Positions 34,643 through 37,127 of a DNA stretch of 37,127 bases are shown one piece after another (the first letter of the stretch is position 1; the number at the start of each line of letters is the position of its first letter). Below the pieces are notes generated by a model that ran no database searches, was not told the DNA's origin, and saw nothing but the letters and a program-made list of their open reading frames with translations. A program made the translations under genes and the position numbers. This DNA is from Alphaproteobacteria bacterium. GTDB lineage: Bacteria; Pseudomonadota; Alphaproteobacteria; JAGPBS01. The stretch spans positions 1 to 37,127 of the forward strand of contig JAGPBS010000020.1 of the NCBI GenBank assembly GCA_018063245.1, read 5' to 3'.

Positions 34643-36511
34643 TTATATTAAGCTCCCCAACGCTTTCATTTCTAAATTCGGAGCCACTCTTCTCACCATT
34701 GGCATGACCTCATCAAGCTCTCTCTCTGTTAAATGCAAAAGTTGTTGTATTATTTTTAATTTTGGAAAATAGCCATCTGGGGCATTTTCAAATAAAGAGA
34801 AATATTTTCTGGGCATAGAGAGTGTTTCGAGTTGCGATGCGACTCTTAAAAAAGCCAAACACAGCTCTCGTGTTATTGATTCAGCGACAAATAAATTCTT
34901 TAAATTTGGTAATAAATGCTGGGAAAGCACAAAGGCATCTTCACCTTCAGCCAGTTGAACACCTATAGCACCCAAATCCAAATCTCTCAAATTCAGCATT
35001 TTTTCAAAAAGAAGAGTTAACTCTCTTGTTGTCGTATTCACAGCATGTATCGATAAATGAGTGAGCTGACTCAAAGCCCCTGCTTCCAGATTCTGAAACA
35101 TCCATTCGGATGTTGAATTTCTCCACACCAACGATGCCAAACCTTTTGCCCGGTTCAGCAAATTTGTAAAATATGCGCCATCAATACAAGCATTTATCAC
35201 ACAAAGCGATGTCAGCTTTGTAAATGCATCCTCCTTCATATCGGCCTTGCCTATCGCAAGCCCTCTCAGCGCCAAGCTTTTCAGTTCAATCATTTGCTCA
35301 ATCAAGTCAAGAAAAGAATCTCGCGGGGAACCTGACTTTAAAGTCATTCCTTTTACAAACAACTCTTTCACTGATGGATAAAGATTAAGTCGCATTTGCA
35401 TGTCTTCACCCTCCTCATCCATTGGCTTGTATTGAACATTAAGCTTTTCCAAATTCGGCACTGCCTTTAAAAAACATTCCACATGTTTCCTTGTCAAAGC
35501 ATTCAGCCAAATTTTTGCAACACGCAGTTGCGATAAATCCATTTCTCCAAGAGTTTCTATAGCCTCTAATGCCAAATCACATCCAATTAATGTCAGATCT
35601 TGAATAAAGGGCGCGGCTGCAAACAAAATCCTCAAGTCAATTGGATTGATCCTGGAATCTTCTATATGCAAAACTTTTAATGCTTGTAGCGATTCTGGCT
35701 CAAGTTCAACTGTGTCTTCCTCTAAAGATAACACACCACTTAAATAAAGCTTCTCTAATAAAGGCACTTGCCTTAATACTCTGAAAATATCACTAATCTT
35801 AATGCCACTATAATGACCTTCCTCCTGTGAGATAAAACCATGCAGCTCTAAACAACGTAATGAATACATCAATTTTAAAGGCAATTGATCAAGTCCACTC
35901 GACATCACAGCAGCTTCAAATTTTAATTCCCTCAAAGCTGGGAATCGATCCTGATTCAAAAAAAGAGTCCAGCGAATCGGACTCAAATGAGAGAGGATCT
36001 TCGTAATTGGCAATATCGGAAGTGCCTCGCTTTCCAGCCTGTCATAATCCGATGGCATGTAAATATAGAGCGTTGACAATGAGTGAAGCTTTGGCATTTT
36101 TCGGGCAATGAGCTCAATCTCTTTCACACAAATACAACTCTCTTTTAACTTGTTATCTTGAGGACTTGTGCTGACGCTTACATTTGTAAAAGATACAGGC
36201 GTTTCTACCATTCTGGAATTCATCAGTTGATGAAAAGGATTCATCCAAAACTGATCAGCCTTAGGCTCAAGAGGAGATCTTTCATAGTAGGGCCGCAAAC
36301 GCTCATCTCTAAAGTAAGTTGAGACCTGACGCATATTCAAAGCATATTGCCCCAAATAATCTAATACAAGAGGCCAGACATTTTCATATCTAGCGGAAAT
36401 CATTAAAGAATCAGACTCTTTAACAACTGATAAAGCCTTATCCCAATTAAAAACACGAAACCAACCATCTTTGTCATCAGGAAATCCTGTATCTAAATAA
36501 ATCGTTGCCAT
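34643..36511 (-). CDS. F-box-like/leucine-rich-repeat protein, array member 3
   Basis: A 622-residue paralogue with the N-terminal module ATIYLDTGFPDDKDGWFRVF, NWDKALSVVK, and an F-box-like motif at residues 46-80 (WPLVLDYLGQYALNMRQVS, then YYERSP). From residue 252 to 566 I count thirteen L-x-x-L-x-L-like cores at 252, 278, 303, 329, 354, 381, 410, 433, 458, 483, 508, 537 and 561, an average spacing of about 26 residues. That period is typical of the cysteine-containing LRR class found in eukaryotic F-box/LRR proteins. The C-terminal cap contains MPRKYFSLFENAPDGYF and RRVAPNLEM. GGAG lies 8 bases before the ATG; a promoter is at 36539-36567. Confidence 0.78.
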   Translation of the reverse strand: MATIYLDTGFPDDKDGWFRVFNWDKALSVVKESDSLMISARYENVWPLVLDYLGQYALNMRQVSTYFRDERLRPYYERSPLEPKADQFWMNPFHQLMNSRMVETPVSFTNVSVSTSPQDNKLKESCICVKEIELIARKMPKLHSLSTLYIYMPSDYDRLESEALPILPITKILSHLSPIRWTLFLNQDRFPALRELKFEAAVMSSGLDQLPLKLMYSLRCLELHGFISQEEGHYSGIKISDIFRVLRQVPLLEKLYLSGVLSLEEDTVELEPESLQALKVLHIEDSRINPIDLRILFAAAPFIQDLTLIGCDLALEAIETLGEMDLSQLRVAKIWLNALTRKHVECFLKAVPNLEKLNVQYKPMDEEGEDMQMRLNLYPSVKELFVKGMTLKSGSPRDSFLDLIEQMIELKSLALRGLAIGKADMKEDAFTKLTSLCVINACIDGAYFTNLLNRAKGLASLVWRNSTSEWMFQNLEAGALSQLTHLSIHAVNTTTRELTLLFEKMLNLRDLDLGAIGVQLAEGEDAFVLSQHLLPNLKNLFVAESITRELCLAFLRVASQLETLSMPRKYFSLFENAPDGYFPKLKIIQQLLHLTERELDEVMPMVRRVAPNLEMKALGSLI

Positions 36512-36538
36512 TTTAATTCTCCAGTATCGTGTTTGTTA

Positions 36539-36567
36539 TTTTTATCCTGAAAAAGAAAAATTGTCAA
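36539..36567 (-). promoter_or_regulatory. Sigma70-type promoter for LRR array member 3
   Basis: On the minus strand a perfect TTGACA (36567-36562) is followed after 17 bases by TAAAAA (36544-36539). The start would be about 20 bases before the ATG at 36511. It lies in the 79-bp gap after member 4, which suggests array genes are transcribed individually rather than as one operon. Confidence 0.5.
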
Positions 36568-36590
36568 AAGGAAAGGCAACTTTATTTACT

Positions 36591-37127
36591 CTACCCCTTT
36601 GTCGCAACATTCGGCGCAATCCGCAGAAGTTTTCTGTACTTTTTCTCTTGGCCCGGTTTAGAACAAGTATTCTTATTGCCATAAAACACTTTCAGCTCAG
36701 ACAAAAAACCATCTGGCAAGTCACTAAAATGCTTCAGGAAATAATAAGGAAGAACCAATTTCTGCAAATGCGGCGCTGCCTTTATAATGCTTAAACAATC
36801 ATCCGCTGATAAAGCCGTAAAGGTGTCCCACTCTCTTGTGAACTCAACCAGTTCTGGCAATGATCCCGGTGCAAGCATTAAAGATGGATTCTTTTCTGTA
36901 ATCAACAATATAACCTTCAGTAAAATTAAATGCTGAAGATGAGGCGTCCTTTGCAAAAAAGCATCCAATATAGAGGGCTCTAATTTCACATTCCTAAAAT
37001 CAAGAGTTGATAATTGACACAATGCTTGCTCGTTCAGATATTCAAGAGGCGAATCACAAACAGAGTCGTTCCAAAAGAGTGATTTTAAGCTCGTCGCAGC
37101 GTTAAAGAGCGATCCCAAATATGATCC
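36591..37127 (-). CDS. F-box-like/leucine-rich-repeat protein, array member 4 (C-terminal part only)
   Basis: The frame is open to the window edge and no start is visible: codons upstream of 37118 continue as GSYLGSLFNAATSLKSL, which aligns with GAYFTNLLNRAKGLASL of member 3 and ASYLTALFNHALHLQRI of member 2. About 178 residues are seen: LRR units (LLRTPHLQHLIL-type, IIKAAPHLQKLVLPYYFL) and the array's C-terminal cap (DLPDGFLSELK, LLRIAPNVATKG). The N-terminal F-box-like part, if present, lies beyond the window. It shows that the array continues to the right. Confidence 0.75.
   Translation of the reverse strand, partial: GSYLGSLFNAATSLKSLFWNDSVCDSPLEYLNEQALCQLSTLDFRNVKLEPSILDAFLQRTPHLQHLILLKVILLITEKNPSLMLAPGSLPELVEFTREWDTFTALSADDCLSIIKAAPHLQKLVLPYYFLKHFSDLPDGFLSELKVFYGNKNTCSKPGQEKKYRKLLRIAPNVATKG

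Overview
The window looks like a piece of an AT-rich alphaproteobacterial chromosome. The best evidence is gene order: a DUF3576 lipoprotein, leuS, lptE and holA form one minus-strand operon, and ribF, ileS, lspA and a DUF3035/BamF-like lipoprotein gene form a plus-strand run. Tandem F-box-like/leucine-rich-repeat (LRR) genes at the right end suggest a bacterium living with or inside eukaryotic cells, perhaps a protist symbiont of the Holosporales/Paracaedibacter type. That lineage is an inference, not something proven here.

Layout. 1-126 holds the end of an IS481-like insertion sequence. 254-3049 carries gltX and gltA. 3413-8449 is the holA-lptE-leuS-DUF3576 operon, read leftwards from a good sigma70-type promoter at 8486-8513. 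8516-10826 carries hisS and an alpha/beta hydrolase. 10867-15588 carries a single-domain ribF, ileS, lspA and the DUF3035 gene, ending at a bidirectional hairpin. 15660-16340 is a lone PEP-CTERM surface protein with a sigma54-type promoter. 16694-19664 holds recJ and anmK, 19913-21175 tyrS and 21477-23717 parC. 23974-28774 is part of an exosortase/PEP-CTERM exopolysaccharide system: a PrsK-type histidine kinase, an EpsB-type sugar transferase and a divergent GT4 glycosyltransferase. 29004-30128 is a cysteine desulfurase. 30489-37127 is an array of four same-strand F-box-like/LRR paralogues, the last one cut by the window edge.

The gaps between genes are largely filled by structured palindromes of about 70-230 bp. 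Family A has six full copies and one half copy. In it an outer and an inner stem are conserved in sequence, while the side hairpins differ from copy to copy yet stay self-complementary. Two further families (C and D) use the same plan with other stem sequences, and a 68-bp family (B) occurs twice, once inserted inside a D element.

The regions may connect as follows. PrsK and the sigma54-type promoter of the PEP-CTERM gene fit a known regulatory circuit in which PrsK/PrsR and RpoN control PEP-CTERM genes; PrsR and the exosortase are not in the window. The LRR array is the strongest candidate for a host-interaction system. Five aminoacyl-tRNA synthetase genes (gltX, leuS, hisS, ileS, tyrS) lie within 21 kb. 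I saw no rRNA, tRNA or CRISPR array.
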